Shown here: piece by piece, positions 20,562 to 31,980 of the stretch
How the letters are laid out: each line of letters starts with the position of its first letter
How positions within the stretch are numbered: the first letter of the stretch is position 1
Source: Plasmodiophora brassicae
Taxonomy: Eukaryota; Endomyxa; Phytomyxea; Plasmodiophorida; Plasmodiophoridae
Direction: 5' to 3'
Assembly: GCA_039704465.1 (NCBI GenBank)
Contig: JASFAU010000015.1
Span: 62,001-126,000 of the forward strand
DNA: 64,000 bases
Position numbers and translations under genes: made by a program
Notes under the pieces: generated by a model
Databases searched by the model: none
Seen by the model: the letters and a program-made list of their open reading frames with translations, nothing else
Told to the model about the DNA's origin: nothing

Positions 20562-21107
20562 TTAGAGCTCAGTGCGCCTGTCCCATTCGCGGGAGATGGT
20601 GTCGGCGATAGAGGCGACCCAGGACTTGGCACGGTCCCATCCGCTGCTGGAGGCGTTGACAGCGGCGCCAAGGACGTAGTCGACGTTGGCACAGTCACTT
20701 TCAATGAGTTTCGCAGCATCAGCCCCGCCTACTTGACCAGGTACATGAATCTTGCCAGCGTGGCCCAAAGCGACCGACTGCAACGCGTTCAGTATCTCCG
20801 GCTGCGACTTACGGTTAGACATGATCAGGAAACGATAGATGCGACCAGAAATGTTTACCTGTGCGACCAGCGGCATTGTGGACTCCCACCAGTGGTTGAT
20901 GGCCGTCTTCACGGCGTTCGCCGAACCGGCGCCGAACGCGCTCATGACCGCGGGTATAGAGTACACGACGCTGGCGCCGCTGGCGATGGTCCCACCAGAA
21001 AGCAGCGCAATCGCGCACTGCTGCGATACGACCGCCTCGCCATCTGGCACTGTCGACGCCAGAACGCCGACGACGGCCAGCGCAACAACGACGGCCACCG
21101 TCTGCAT
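20562..21107 (-). CDS. Predicted secreted protein, unknown
   Basis: The ATG at 21107 opens a signal peptide (MQTVAVVVALAVVGVLAST). The mature part of about 160 residues is rich in Ala, Ser and Val, with a Gly-rich hydrophobic stretch, a WW pair and only two cysteines. No domain is recognised. It is intronless as read. An in-frame extension upstream lacks a convincing start. It could be a small secreted effector-type protein. Confidence 0.6.
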   Translation of the reverse strand: MQTVAVVVALAVVGVLASTVPDGEAVVSQQCAIALLSGGTIASGASVVYSIPAVMSAFGAGSANAVKTAINHWWESTMPLVAQVNISGRIYRFLIMSNRKSQPEILNALQSVALGHAGKIHVPGQVGGADAAKLIESDCANVDYVLGAAVNASSSGWDRAKSWVASIADTISREWDRRTEL

Positions 21108-21364
21108 CCGTGTTCCGAATCGGACGCCGACTGCCGGCACCCGCAACGGCACGGAGCAGCAACAGGTCGTCCGCGCAGTCCGCGACTACAACAGCGACAG
21201 GGTCCGCCGCAATGTCGCCACGTCACCAGCTCATGACCCATTCATTACCTATCAATCGTCAAGCTAGCCCAGGCCGGCTGCCCGTTGCTGCTGAGCAGAT
21301 CTCCAATACTAAATGGGGAGGCACGGAAGCGTTACACCGTAACGATATTCTGAGCTTTGTGACT

Positions 21365-22680
21365 TCAGCAGTTGTCAACGAGGTTGTTGAATGCAAGGCG
21401 TTGCCGGTTCGCTAGCCACACGTTGATACTGTCAACCTTGCGAAGAAGGTCGTCATCGGGTTCGCCCTGTTGGTATGGTGGCGGGCCATGTTCAGGCGCG
21501 AAAGTGAACACCTACCACAACGGTGAGCTGGGCTTGCTCATTGTGAACGGGAACGGCCGTACCTGCGTGCGCCCTGATTCTAACTGGTTCTTGAAGATCA
21601 AATGCCACCAGTATTCGAACCCCGTCAGATGTGTTTGCCAAACCTCAAGCCGAGGATCAGAGACTTGCGGTCCCTGGTCGTAGCCAACGCGGCCTGAAAT
21701 CGTTCAGTTTCACAGAGTTTCGCAGGCCACTTGAGATGTCTTCGTTTCACCCTACCTTGCACATGGTACACGTTGGGGATGATATCTAGAATGGCCTCAT
21801 GGAGCATATCGCGGCCGATGTCATCGTTGTTGCTGGCAGCTGCGCTGATATCGGCCGCAGGAGGATTCCGTTCGGCAACGCAGGTCCAGTGGGAGAAGTC
21901 TGCGACCAGACCGATTTCAGGCACATCGCGGACGATGCGCCGGGTGACCCAAGGTGAGTACAGGATCCGCCCGCGATGTGTCTCGTGCAATAGACGAGCC
22001 CGGGATTGCCCCAGCGACGATGACTTGAACCAATCCTGCATTGCCTTTAGCAGCGACACGGCATCGGCGTGCTCCATCGCGTCGTGGCCAGAGAACGAAT
22101 TGATAAATGTGATCTTGGAGGGCGGCAACCCTAAACGTTCCACTCGCGATCTGCAAAGGAGACGTCAGCAGCACAGAACCATCCCAAAGGTCCTCGAGAA
22201 GGTACAGTTGATTCTGCCAAGCGGACAGCTGCGTCTTCCAAGAGCTGCCTGGGCCCGCTCGGAGATCGCCATCAATGAACGGATCGCAACCATCTGAAGG
22301 AAGGATCAGCAGCGGTCCTGGCCATTCGCGAATGGCAGCAGCTATACCGATGGGTCCACTTGAGAACACGATTGGAGCCTAGAATGATCCTGGTCAGCAA
22401 ATACGTCGAACAGGACCAGCCGGAGAACCACCCAGAGAAGATCGAGTTCCCGCATGTACTCGACGAAACCCTTCACTGTGTACGCCAACTTCACCGAGCA
22501 CTCGACACCTGTACATGAGTCGGTGACGCCATCCCTGGTGGTGACAGGACGTTCGCCACAGGTACCCTGGAAACCCTGCGCCTTGATATCGACGAGCGCG
22601 TCCTGCAACGTCTTCCAGCCGGCATCGTCCCGCACCACACCCCACAGCGTCCGGAACAGCGTCAACGACGGGCGCGTCAT
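21365..22680 (-). CDS. Sugar-phosphate isomerase/epimerase-like TIM barrel
   Basis: Belongs to the xylose-isomerase-like TIM barrel fold (AP_endonuc_2 type), enzymes that interconvert sugars or related polyols. Six exons give FRTLWG, FINSFSGHDAM, HETHRGRILYSPW, VADFSHWTCVAER, the metal-site region HVQGRVGYDQGPQVSDPR and a C-terminus FAPEHGPPPY. The conserved His, Glu and Asp metal ligands are present. Introns of about 50-65 bases fall near 22560, 22415, 22205, 21755 and 21570, and each restores the frame. The ATG at 22680 is the first in frame. The exact substrate is unknown. A bacterial-like family in a eukaryote, but fully intron-bearing, so any transfer is old. Confidence 0.85.
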
Positions 22681-22916
22681 CCCGTCCGCCAACAACAAAA
22701 ACAACCCCCCGGTGCAGTTCGACGTTCTCCGACGACTGCGACTACCGTCGTTGGTTGCTCCGACGCGTGGACTCGCGGTACGCGTCTGCAGTCACGTTGT
22801 CGTACAAGCTGCACGTATGGGTTGACTGGCTGCCCCGTGGGAGCTGCATGGCAGGTCAGAGTGTAGCGGCGCGCGGCATTGCGTGATCGGTGGTCGGCGA
22901 GCCGTCTGCTGTCGCC

Positions 22917-25900
22917 ATGCGGTTCATGCTGGGCGACCTGCCCGTCTACTTCCCGTACGACCGTATGTACCCCGAGCAGCTCATGTACATGCAGAACCTG
23001 AAGCGCACGCTGGACGGCGCGCCCGGCGGCCACTGCCTGCTGGAGATGCCCACCGGCACCGGCAAGACGGTGACACTGCTTGTACGCCCCGTCGTCCTCG
23101 TCTCGGTTCCTCTATTCCAAACGGTGTGCTATCTCTTCACAGTCGTTTATCACGTCGTATCAGTTGCACTGCCCGTCCATTGGCAAACTCGTATACTGTA
23201 CAAGGTCCGCCTTGGTTGAGTCTTGCAGCAATATTGGGAAGCCTGACTGTATAGCCAGAACCGTCCAGGAAATGGATAAGGTCATGGCGGAACTGAAGGT
23301 TGTCCTGGAGTATCGCGATTCCTATCTTGCAAAAGGTTTGCCTCGGCTTCATGGACGTTTCCGTGGTCAACGGATTGAGTGTCTATGCCAGAGGGTCAGT
23401 CTGCTCCACCTAAAGGACTCGCCGTCTGTCTCTCAGCCAGGAGAAACATGTGCATTCATCCAACAGGTACTCGGTTTAGTGTTCTGAACGGCCCAAACGC
23501 CAACTGATGCCCGGTTTGCTGCAGTGTCCCAGTTTGATAAGCGCGATAAGGTGGATGCGTTGTGCCGGAACCTGACGTCGGAATGGGTCCGTGCTGCCCA
23601 TGAAAAGGACCAGTCTGTTGAGGTCTGCGGCTTCTACGAACATCTGCAGAGTATTGGCGGAATGGATGGAGATTTACATGGAGGTAGGCGGCCGTCGTCA
23701 CGGTTGGTGACGGGTGTGTGACGGTGATGCAGTTTTGTCTTTGGATGACCTGAAGACACTCGGCACGGAACGTAACTGGTGCCCGTACTTTCTGGCCAGG
23801 AACGCTCTGTCGTTGGCTAACATCATTGTTTACAATTACCAGTACAGTTTGCGTCTTCGCGTGCTTGCCCCGTTCAATCTGACGGCCTGCTACAGGTACA
23901 TCATCGACCCCAAAGTGTCTGGGATGGTTTCTAGAGCATTGGACCAGAACGCTATCATTGTGTTCGATGAAGCCCATAACATTGACAGTATCTGCATCGA
24001 AGGTTGTATCACCATCCATTTATATGTGACGTCTTTGCTGACGTCATTGTATCGCAGCGCTAAGTGTTAGCCTGAACAAGCGCACCCTGCAAGCATCAAC
24101 AGCCAACCTCCAGAAACTCAGTCGCAAGATCCAGGAGGTCGAGAGCGTTGATGCTGCACGATTAAATGAGGAATATCAGCGCCTTGTACGTGGCATCGCG
24201 AACTCAGGTCCCCATCGCCTCAGTCGGGTCCCGTATCTGGGTTTGCTGATTTCGACTTGTAGTGGGCGGTGCAGGCGAAAGTGGCCCAATTCTTGCATCA
24301 CCCGTGCTTCCCGCTGATGTTCTTCGTGAGGCGGTTCCAGGAAACATCCGCAAAGCCAAGCATTTCATCATGTTCCTGAACACGGTCGTCCAGTATTTCA
24401 AGAGCCGACTCAAAGGTCGCGCTGTGGTTCAAGAAACTCCCACACAATTTATTGCTTCGTTTGAAACCCACTCTGGTTGGGAACGAATGATTCCGCTGAC
24501 CTTTGTATTTGGTGTTGACCAATCTGCGATAGGGATGCGGTCGTCACAGACGAACTCGCTCCGTTTCATTTACGATCGCCTGGTTTCGCTGCTTCGTACG
24601 TTGCAGATCTCTGACCTGGACGAGTTCGTCCCACTTCAACTGGTGTCCGACTTTGCGACATTAGTGGGCACTTACAGCAAAGGTTCCTGTTTGCTTAGTT
24701 GTTCTCGTGTTGGCTGCTTGGCATTGATGATATGGTGAAGGATTTGCTGTATTGATGGAGCCTTACAATGACCGCACGCCAACGATTTCTGACCCAATCC
24801 TACGATTGGTCTGCTTGGATGCATCAATCGCAATCAAGCCTGTCTTGGAGAAATTCAGGTGCCTCCCTAGCCGCCTCACTCCTCTGCAGTGCCATTTTAA
24901 CTCCGTTTAGGAATGTTATCATAACGTCTGGGACGATGTCGCCACTGGATCTCTATCCCAAGCTGCTGAACTTCACACCCAAGGTGTCTGAGAGTTTCCC
25001 GATGTCACTGTACAGCGCACGCGCGACTGTGTGTCCGCTGATCGTTACGAAAGGCAACGACCAGACTGAACTGACGTCGAAGTTCGAATCTCGGAGAGAT
25101 CCGTCCATTGTTGCCAATTTCGGTAAGCTCCTTCTCGAACTGGCTCAGACCGTTCCGGATGGCATGGTCTGCTTCTTCACAAGGTAAGTTCAGTCGATCG
25201 TTTCAAACGTATTTCCCGCCATTAAACTTGTTCTTGCAGTTACGCCTACCTGGAGGAGATTGTGGCAGAATGGGATCGGATCGGAATATTGAAACAAGTC
25301 CTTCACCATAAGCTGATCTTCATCGAGACGCGCGACATTGTCGAGACCTCTCTTGCCCTCGAATCGTTCAAGCGCGCATGCGATTCTGGCCGTGGTGGCG
25401 TATTTCTCTCCATTGCCAGAGGCAAGGTGTCGGAGGGCATCGATTTCGATCATCATTACGGCCGTGCCGTCGTCTTGTTCGGTATCCCATTCCAGTACAC
25501 ACTTAGCCGAGTCCTTCGGTGCCGACTACAGTATCTTTACGAGACCCTGAACATTCGGTATGCCGACGACGTGTTCGACAGACGTCATATCCTGAGCTCG
25601 TACTTAGTGAAGGTGACTTCTTATCGTTTGACGCCATGCGGCAGGCATCTCAGTGCCTTGGTCGAGTCATTCGATCGAAATCCGACTATGGGTTGATGAT
25701 ATTCGCTGACCAAAGGTTCCCATGTCGAATGCGCACGTAAACGTTCCTTTCTGACATGTCGCAGGTATCGTCGGGCAGATAAGCGAACGAAACTGCCGAG
25801 GTGGGTACAGGATTCGTTGTACCCGGAGAATGTCGGCCTGTCTGTAGACAGGTTCGCTGAGTCGTGCATGTTGTTGGTAACTACGCCACTGAATGAAGTT

Positions 25901-26034
25901 GCTGGCGTAGGGCGATAAGCGTGTCTCGAGACTATCTGCGTCGCATGGGCCAACCGCACAGCCCTGAAGACGAGCTGGGCGAAACGTTGCTGGACGAGGC
26001 CATGGTCACTGAACGTGCCTCGCAGCAGTCGTGA
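22917..26034 (+). CDS. XPD/Rad3 DNA helicase of TFIIH
   Basis: 5'-3' helicase for nucleotide excision repair and part of TFIIH. The start [15 protein letters not shown] and YPEQLMYM aligns with the XPD N-terminus. Walker [17 protein letters not shown] (DEAH box), [21 protein letters not shown] and [15 protein letters not shown] are all present. The four iron-sulfur Cys are conserved: CIHPT, ALCRN, VCGFYE and NWCPYF. About a dozen GT-AG introns of 45-65 bases interrupt it; for example the segment [17 protein letters not shown] is only in frame after splicing. The final exon ends [15 protein letters not shown]..., like the XPD C-terminus. Some mid-gene boundaries remain approximate. Confidence 0.95.
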
Positions 26035-26290
26035 TTTAATACATATTATGAACGTTTGATGTCAATTAGACGACGTGTCGAAAGAGCACTGCGATCAGAG
26101 TTGACGTCGACGACAATTCTAGAAGGCGGACCGCGGCCCCACAAGATCCGGCACGATTCACTTGGCTAGAGTACACCTGGCACGTGAATGCCTGAGCCTT
26201 GATCATGACGACGAACCCACGAATTAAGCCATCATTTGGTCCGCCGTGCCTTAAAGGCTGGGTCGCGATCGGACCTGAAGGCGCCATTGC

Positions 26291-27050
26291 CTATTGGGGT
26301 TCCATGCCAAGCGACATGCAGAAATGTTCGTAGCAGTGCCTGCCCAGATATTCCACGACATCGCTGTCCATCGACTGTAGAAGGTACGAGAAGTGTGGGA
26401 GGATCTGGGATGCGGGTAAGTTACGATAGCGCGCGCGCTCATCCGCAATCCAAACCTGAGAGGGCGCTAGATGTAACTGCACGGACACAACTGTCAGGCA
26501 CACACATTGATTCACGCGACTGCACGCTGTCGTACGTTGAATTCGAGTTGAACAAATACGAACAGCTCGAGGTTAATGAGAGTCTGACGACGAACGCGGA
26601 ATACCTCGCAGAGCGTCTTGACCAAGCATTAGAGGGCGGACATAAAAAGATGATACAAACGAGTACTTCGAGAAGGTCCTTGTGTTCACTGCCAGAGGGA
26701 TTGAACTTGGACGCCAGCATGAGGCACACAGCCGCTATGGAGTGTCGCGTCTCTTTCCGGACACTGCCCTTGATAACGAGCATCTCGAAGTACGCCACTG
26801 CGATCGCGGCCGTCGACACCTCCATCTCCAGCTCGACAATTACGCGTAGAATTTTCGCTTTCACGCTTCGCAGCTTCGACAGCGTCATCGACGGCGGCAA
26901 CCATGGATGCTTCAGTCGGAACTGCTGATTCAGGTCTAGTCGCAGATCCTGACCCACGAATCAGCAACATGAAACCCCCGATACGAACGCGTCCGCTACC
27001 TTGGACCGAACAAACGCGATCACGCTCGACATGTAGCACGGTAAGTTCAT
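26291..27050 (-). CDS. CABLES-like cyclin-fold protein
   Basis: CABLES proteins link CDKs with Abl-type kinases in animals. Joined exons give DLRLDLNQQFRLKHPWLPP, LTLSK-type MTLSKLRSVK, AYFEMLVIKG, CLMLASKFN, FRVRRQTLINLELFVFVQLEFNLH and ILPHFSYLLQ, the order seen in the CABLES cyclin-like domain. Introns are short; the one between VRSK and DLRL (about 50 bases) and two near 26510-26400 are needed. The protein starts at the ATG at 27050 directly before the domain, so the long N-terminal region of animal CABLES is absent. The cyclin box is convincing; a direct CDK role is inferred. Confidence 0.8.
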
Positions 27051-27079
27051 GATCAACCGGTTTGACCCTGAACACCCGG

Positions 27080-27694
27080 TCAGCACATTTGGGTCAAACG
27101 AATGTCTATGCGACGCTGACCGAGTTTGGCATCAGGGTCATCGAGCAGTTTCGGGCTGTATAACGAGAGGAAGAGGTTCGACGTCTGCGGATCCAGCAGC
27201 GCCCGGTACGAGACGCCGGTCTGCCCGGGTTCCAGCTCGAGTCGGCCAACGTCGGGATCGACGGGTCCGTGCCGATCGACGCTGGCGCGTCGTTCGAGCG
27301 GTGCCGTCAGCACCGACCCTTTGTGCGCCATGACGCTCGTGACGATCATGGGCGATCCGCCGTACCGTCCGACCATGATCCTGGACCCGAGCACATGCGG
27401 CGTCATGGACCTCTCCCACTGCGTGCGCGTCTGCCCGATCCCCTGGCGCGGGCAGTTCGCGAACAGCGGTCGCTTCCGCTGCGTAACCGCCTCCACGACC
27501 GCCTCCGCCTGGTCAATCGCCGACGTCGGATCCAGCACCGACATCAGCGGGTGGTCGACCGTCAGTGCGCTGGTGGCCCGGTCCAGCCCCGATCCGGGAC
27601 GCTCCAACGGGATCGACCGCAGGAACTCCTGCGCTGACACCGTCCGACGCGCCCGCTCGGTCGCCGCGGGCGACGACGACACGGTGACATCCAT
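27080..27694 (-). CDS. Hypothetical protein
   Basis: Intronless frame of about 204 residues from the ATG at 27694 (MDVTVSSSPAATERARR). It contains folded-looking segments (LDPTSAIDQAEAVVEAV and SYRALLDPQTSNLFLSLY) but no domain that I know. It ends 30 bases before the start of the CABLES-like gene on the same strand. Codon use matches its neighbours. Confidence 0.6.
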   Translation of the reverse strand: MDVTVSSSPAATERARRTVSAQEFLRSIPLERPGSGLDRATSALTVDHPLMSVLDPTSAIDQAEAVVEAVTQRKRPLFANCPRQGIGQTRTQWERSMTPHVLGSRIMVGRYGGSPMIVTSVMAHKGSVLTAPLERRASVDRHGPVDPDVGRLELEPGQTGVSYRALLDPQTSNLFLSLYSPKLLDDPDAKLGQRRIDIRLTQMC

Positions 27695-28430
27695 CCGGCG
27701 GCGCCCAACAACCCCAAAAAGAAACTGAACGGCCCGCCGCCGCCCGCCCCACACTGTTGACTACACACACACAGCTCTCAGCGCACGGCGGCTGGCGGCA
27801 ACCCAGCGCCCAACGACGTCGCAAAAACGTAACGCAGCGGCCCTGCTGCCCACTGTTGACTGCACTTCGGCGACGCACCGGGCCACTGGACGACGACTGC
27901 CGCCCGGTCGCGGAACTTGGGGCCGGGAGTATTCCGGGTCGCCGATCCCACCGAGTTCCAGGGCAGAATTGGCCCTAGTGAGCAAGTTTGGTAAGCCCGA
28001 TCTGTTCATTGCCATGCCCTGCACGCATTCCAAAGTGGCAGGAAATCAAGGGGCAGCTCCTTCCGCACATGACATGACCACCCAGACTGTCGCGCCGACG
28101 TTTTCGCTCGCGCCTTCCACATCAAGTTGACCAAGAAGCTACATAGTTCGGCAGGACAGTGGCGCACATGTACACGGTCGAGTTCCAGAAGCGGGGATTG
28201 CCACATGCACCGACCTGATCGATCAGAACTATTTCCATTGCGTTCTGGTGCGAGAGCGCGCAGCACAACCCACAGGCCACAATGCGACGTATTGGAACTC
28301 GCGACCTTGTAACCAGGGCGGCCACTGCAGTTGCGGACTTGAGGGCGCCCGGATCCACTGTGTTCACTGCGGCACGTCACGCGGTCTTGCCCCATAGGGC
28401 CCCAGTGCGCATTGGGGGTACCCGATGTCG
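27695..28430. other. No gene seen
   Basis: Only short, conflicting frames on both strands. Contains a short CA run near 27765. No splice-supported coding model. Confidence 0.45.
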
Positions 28431-28603
28431 CCGAGTCGCGGGTATGAAGTTCATACTCCAAACGTGATGTCAGGTGAACGGCGCGAGGGTATTCCTCAAG
28501 AAGTTCATACTCCAAACGTCATGTCAGGTGAACGGCGCGAAATACCCTCGCGCCGTTCACCTGACATGACGTTTGGAGTATGAACTTCATACCCGCGACT
28601 CGG
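28431..28603. repeat. Second fold-back element with an extra arm
   Basis: A left arm (28431-28497, starting ccgagtcgcgggtatg) and a right arm (to 28603) are inverted repeats. A further direct, partial copy of the arm (28500-28540) sits between them and forms a perfect 38-base hairpin with the right arm. Sequence is unrelated to the 9.8 kb element but the arm-arm-inverted arm layout is the same. Confidence 0.9.
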
Positions 28604-28677
28604 AGCTTGGAGCGGGAGCAGGGTGCTTCAGAGAGTACGTGGTTTCGGATATTGGTCGATCGGTTCATTCGTACACA

Positions 28678-29037
28678 ATGGTTCGGATGCATGCGTGCTC
28701 GGCGTGCTGCTTATCCGGACTGATGCCCACATCACTTTGCACAGGTGAACTCCATCGCCTCTTGCGTGGTCTTCAAACTTCGCTTGATTCTGTACGAGAC
28801 GAAGTTGCGGGGCTGCGAGCCGAGGTGACGGGGCTGCGGGCGGAGGTGACGGAGCTGCGATCGGAGGTGAAGGAGCTGCGATCGGAGGTGACGGAGCTTC
28901 GAGCGGAGGTGACGGAGCTTCGAGCGGAGGTGACGGAACTGCGATCGGAGGTGACGGAGCTGCGATCGGAGGTGACGGCGCTTCGAGCCGAAGTCACCGA
29001 TTTGCAAACCCAGATCCCGCATTCGCGCCGTTTCTAG
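28678..29037 (+). CDS. Heptad-repeat coiled-coil protein
   Basis: From the ATG at 28678 the frame gives about 119 residues. After LHRLLRGLQTSLDSVRDEV it consists of ten near-identical heptads of the form VTELRSE / VTELRAE / VTGLRAE, ending DLQTQIPHSRRF. Hydrophobic Val and Leu fall at a and d positions, so it should form a long parallel coiled coil. The heptads are encoded by a 21-base minisatellite. A splice acceptor (cacag) before LHRLL suggests that the true first exon might lie upstream, possibly beyond the fold-back element. Function unknown. Confidence 0.6.
   Translation: MVRMHACSACCLSGLMPTSLCTGELHRLLRGLQTSLDSVRDEVAGLRAEVTGLRAEVTELRSEVKELRSEVTELRAEVTELRAEVTELRSEVTELRSEVTALRAEVTDLQTQIPHSRRF
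28797..29003. repeat. 21-base minisatellite in coding frame
   Basis: About ten tandem copies of gaggtgacggagctgcgatc with g/c and a/t variants (units alternate gatcg and agcgg at one position). Period 21 keeps the reading frame. Confidence 0.9.
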
Positions 29038-29339
29038 CTGCTGTCGCGTGCGGTCGCCAATCTGTGACGACGAGCTGAACAACGTTCTTCGAGCTGAGGT
29101 TCAAAGTCAACATCATAAATTGTTTTGTGTTATTCTTCGACATCGTGTCGTGCACTACGACATGTCAAATTGCGCAATACGACACATCAGCCGGTATATA
29201 CTGACGTGTGGCAAGAGCAGCCAACCCTGAATAGTGTGTATCACACTAATTGTGAACTAACATTAATCGCGCATACAGACTAAGTACGGTAAACACTGTA
29301 GTGCTGAAGACGCAATACCTATTCCGCCCACTGCACGGC
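29038..29339. other. No gene seen
   Basis: AT-richer than its surroundings, consistent with an intergenic region and the promoter of the following gene. Confidence 0.5.
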
Positions 29340-31498
29340 ATGCGGGTACCGTGCCGCGCGTTCCTGCGTCGGTGCCTGTCGACGGCGGCGAAATGGATCG
29401 GCCCGGACAGGACGGCGTACTGCTCGGATATCGCCAGCATGCCCGTTGGCACGCCCGTAACCGTGCCCTGTTGGCGTTCGCGCTCGTGCATTGAGGTTCG
29501 GATGCTGCCACAGGTTCGCGTCTGCGGGTTCCTTCATGCCGTACGCCCACTGGGTAACACTGGTTGCACGCCAAACCCCGTTCGCCGCAATGCTGCTGAC
29601 CATAGTATATACAGGCCACATGCTGTTCGTTGTTGTTGAGGATGGGCGAGGTCGCGTGCAGGGCGTCTGGTCGAAGGATCGGGCCCGGGGCGGACCCGAC
29701 CAGTTCGCATCCGTCGCCGGTGCGCTTCGCGTCCACCAAGTCTGCGTTGTCGATGGAACGGTTAAGCAGAACCGCCCCGGAGATCGCAACGAGATCGCAA
29801 TGGATGACGTCCGCGTCATCAGCGATGTAATCGTCACGCCACGTCGTCCCGGTTGCGTTACTGCTCTGAAGCCCGGATCAGGTTGGTGTCGATCGATGGT
29901 CGCTGCCTGACGACGCCAGCAAAGGCGACGTCGCGCTACGCTACAGGTATCTGGCGCTTCGCCGACCGGAACTGCACCAGGTGCTGCACCTGCGCTCGAA
30001 GGCGTCCCGGGTCATTCGCGACTTCCTCGACGACAACTCGTTCACTGAGGTCGAAACGCCTGTCCTGCTGCCATCCTCGCCGGAAGGCGCTCGCGAATTC
30101 CTCGTCCCAACTCGCTACCCGAAAGAGTATTACGCGTTGGCGCAGTCGCCTCAGATCTTCAAGGTACTGATTCCCGTTCGTGTCTCTGCTGTACCCTGTG
30201 TAATACGGGTTTGCGCTATAGCAATTGCTGATGGTGGGCGGGTTTGATCGCTACTTCCAGTTCGCCCGGTGCTTCCGCGACGAAGACGGGCGGGCCGATC
30301 GGCAGGTCGAGTTCACGCAGATCGATGCCGAGATGGCTTTCGTGGGCAGCGACGAGGTCATGAATGCCACCGAGGCTATGCTGTGTCACCTCGCCACCGC
30401 CCTGCCGGAGACTCGTCTGGGCCTGCCTCCGGGACCCTTCCCCCGATATACCTACGATGAAGTCATGAAGAGGTATGGCACTGATAAGCCGGATCTTCGA
30501 TTCGGGATGGAGATCCAAGACCTAGGAGGTAAGCGACAAGCTGTTCATGTTCCCGCGCGTTCGGTTATAGAGGTATTGCCTGCTCAGATGGTTGGTTCGG
30601 CTTCCTAAGCCCAGGCCTTTCACAAGTCCCAGCCGAGCAGTGGTCCCATGGTGAATGCTGCAAGGCGGTGCCCGTGTCCGAGGCGGGCCAGGGCGTCCTG
30701 TCCCACTTCCCCGATTCCAAACCGGACGACTGCTTAGTCCTGTCCCGAAACTTGAAGGTGGGTCACGATGGCCGCCGTGCACACGTCTTCGCTGCCGTAA
30801 CGGTGCCGCTAGGGAATTGGCCTGTCCCGAGTGTCGATTGCGTCATTGCTCCATTCGCATGGCCTTCTGGAGTATACTGACCCGCAATGGCTCTGGGTCC
30901 GTCTAAACAACCTACTCCTGTCGTCGGTACCTGACTCGCTGTGAACAGGTCACGAATATGCCCATGTTCGAGGTCTGCGAGGAAGATCCGGATCGGCTGC
31001 AGTGCTGTCACCATCCATTCACCGCTCCTGTCGAGCGAGGGGCGTTCCTCTCCGCGAACACTCGCGATGAATTGCTGGCACTGCGTTCGCAAAGCTACGA
31101 TCTGGTCGTAAACGGCATCGAGCTCGGAGGCGGTTCGATTCGGATCCACCGGGAAGACGACCAGCGACGGTTTGACGCGCCCACTGTCGACACAGGTCTG
31201 TCGTGCGCTACTGACTATGGACCCCAGCGTTCTATGCTCGATTCTTCAGCGACCTGCCGACCAGTACGCTGCGCTTCTTGACGGCTTGCGCCATGGGGCC
31301 CCGCCTCATGGTGGTATTGCGATCGGGTTCGACCGTCTCGTGTCCCTGTTCGGCACGCCCAACCATCCGCGCGCCATTCGTGACGTCATCGCGTTCCCGA
31401 AGACGGCTGGCGGCCGCGACCTGATGATGGGTGCGCCTGCCAGGCTTCACTCATCGCCACCCCGGCCTCCTGTTCATGCCGAACGGGTTAATGCCTGA
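29340..31498 (+). CDS. Mitochondrial (bacterial-type) aspartyl-tRNA synthetase
   Basis: Charges tRNA-Asp, class II synthetase. The ATG at 29340 opens an Arg-rich, acid-free leader ([19 protein letters not shown]), a likely mitochondrial targeting sequence. The anticodon-binding OB fold ([29 protein letters not shown]) is rebuilt from three exons. Then come [55 protein letters not shown] with FTQID (motif 2), [32 protein letters not shown] and [15 protein letters not shown] (motif 3). At least seven short introns; the region 30530-30950 contains two small exons whose edges I could not fix. The bacterial-type inserted domain appears shortened. Confidence 0.9.
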
Positions 31499-31533
31499 TC
31501 TGATGACATTTGCGCTATTCCTTGTATTCGTCG

Positions 31534-31980
31534 TCATGTCGTGCGTTTCCAGGGGTGCATGGTGTAATCCATGTGCTCGAACGACAGGTAGATGCACTGC
31601 TTGACCGGGTAGATGGTGTCCTTGACGCACCCGAGGACCTTGTTCACCGGCCAGACCAGCACCTTGACGATCAGCTCCATCGACTTCTCCATGAACTCGA
31701 TGCAGGGTCGCAGGACGTCCCGTAGCAGGTAGATGGCATAGAGAACGGCGAAGATCAGGGCGCCGACCATGAAGATCGTCAACAGGATCTCGCTCTGCGA
31801 TGGCATGTGGAAGCTGGACGGCGGCGGGGCCGTCCCCGGATCCACCTCCAAGTCCCGGTTCGCTTTGATAAACCCGTTCGCCAGTCCACGAATCTCCTTG
31901 TTCGCCGGCCAGGCCAGGCCGGTGCCCCAGGCCACCAGCAACCAGGTCGCCGCCAGTCGAGCCTCCATTGCCGCCCGCAT
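31534..31980 (-). CDS. Small membrane protein, unknown
   Basis: A 148-residue intronless frame from the ATG at 31980. It begins with a possible signal peptide (LAATWLLVAWGTGLAWP), has a Pro-rich spacer and one strong transmembrane helix (LLTIFMVGALIFAVLYAIYLL), then an amphipathic stretch with three cysteines. It ends 35 bases from the AspRS stop, tail to tail. No family recognised. Confidence 0.65.
   Translation of the reverse strand: MRAAMEARLAATWLLVAWGTGLAWPANKEIRGLANGFIKANRDLEVDPGTAPPPSSFHMPSQSEILLTIFMVGALIFAVLYAIYLLRDVLRPCIEFMEKSMELIVKVLVWPVNKVLGCVKDTIYPVKQCIYLSFEHMDYTMHPWKRTT

Noticed and set aside
21365..22680. Recent bacterial transfer of the sugar-phosphate isomerase-like gene
   Set aside because: Five short host-type introns and matching codon use argue for an old resident gene.
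28431..28603. CRISPR-like array
   Set aside because: The repeated arms are inverted and lack regular spacers; this is a hairpin element in eukaryotic DNA.
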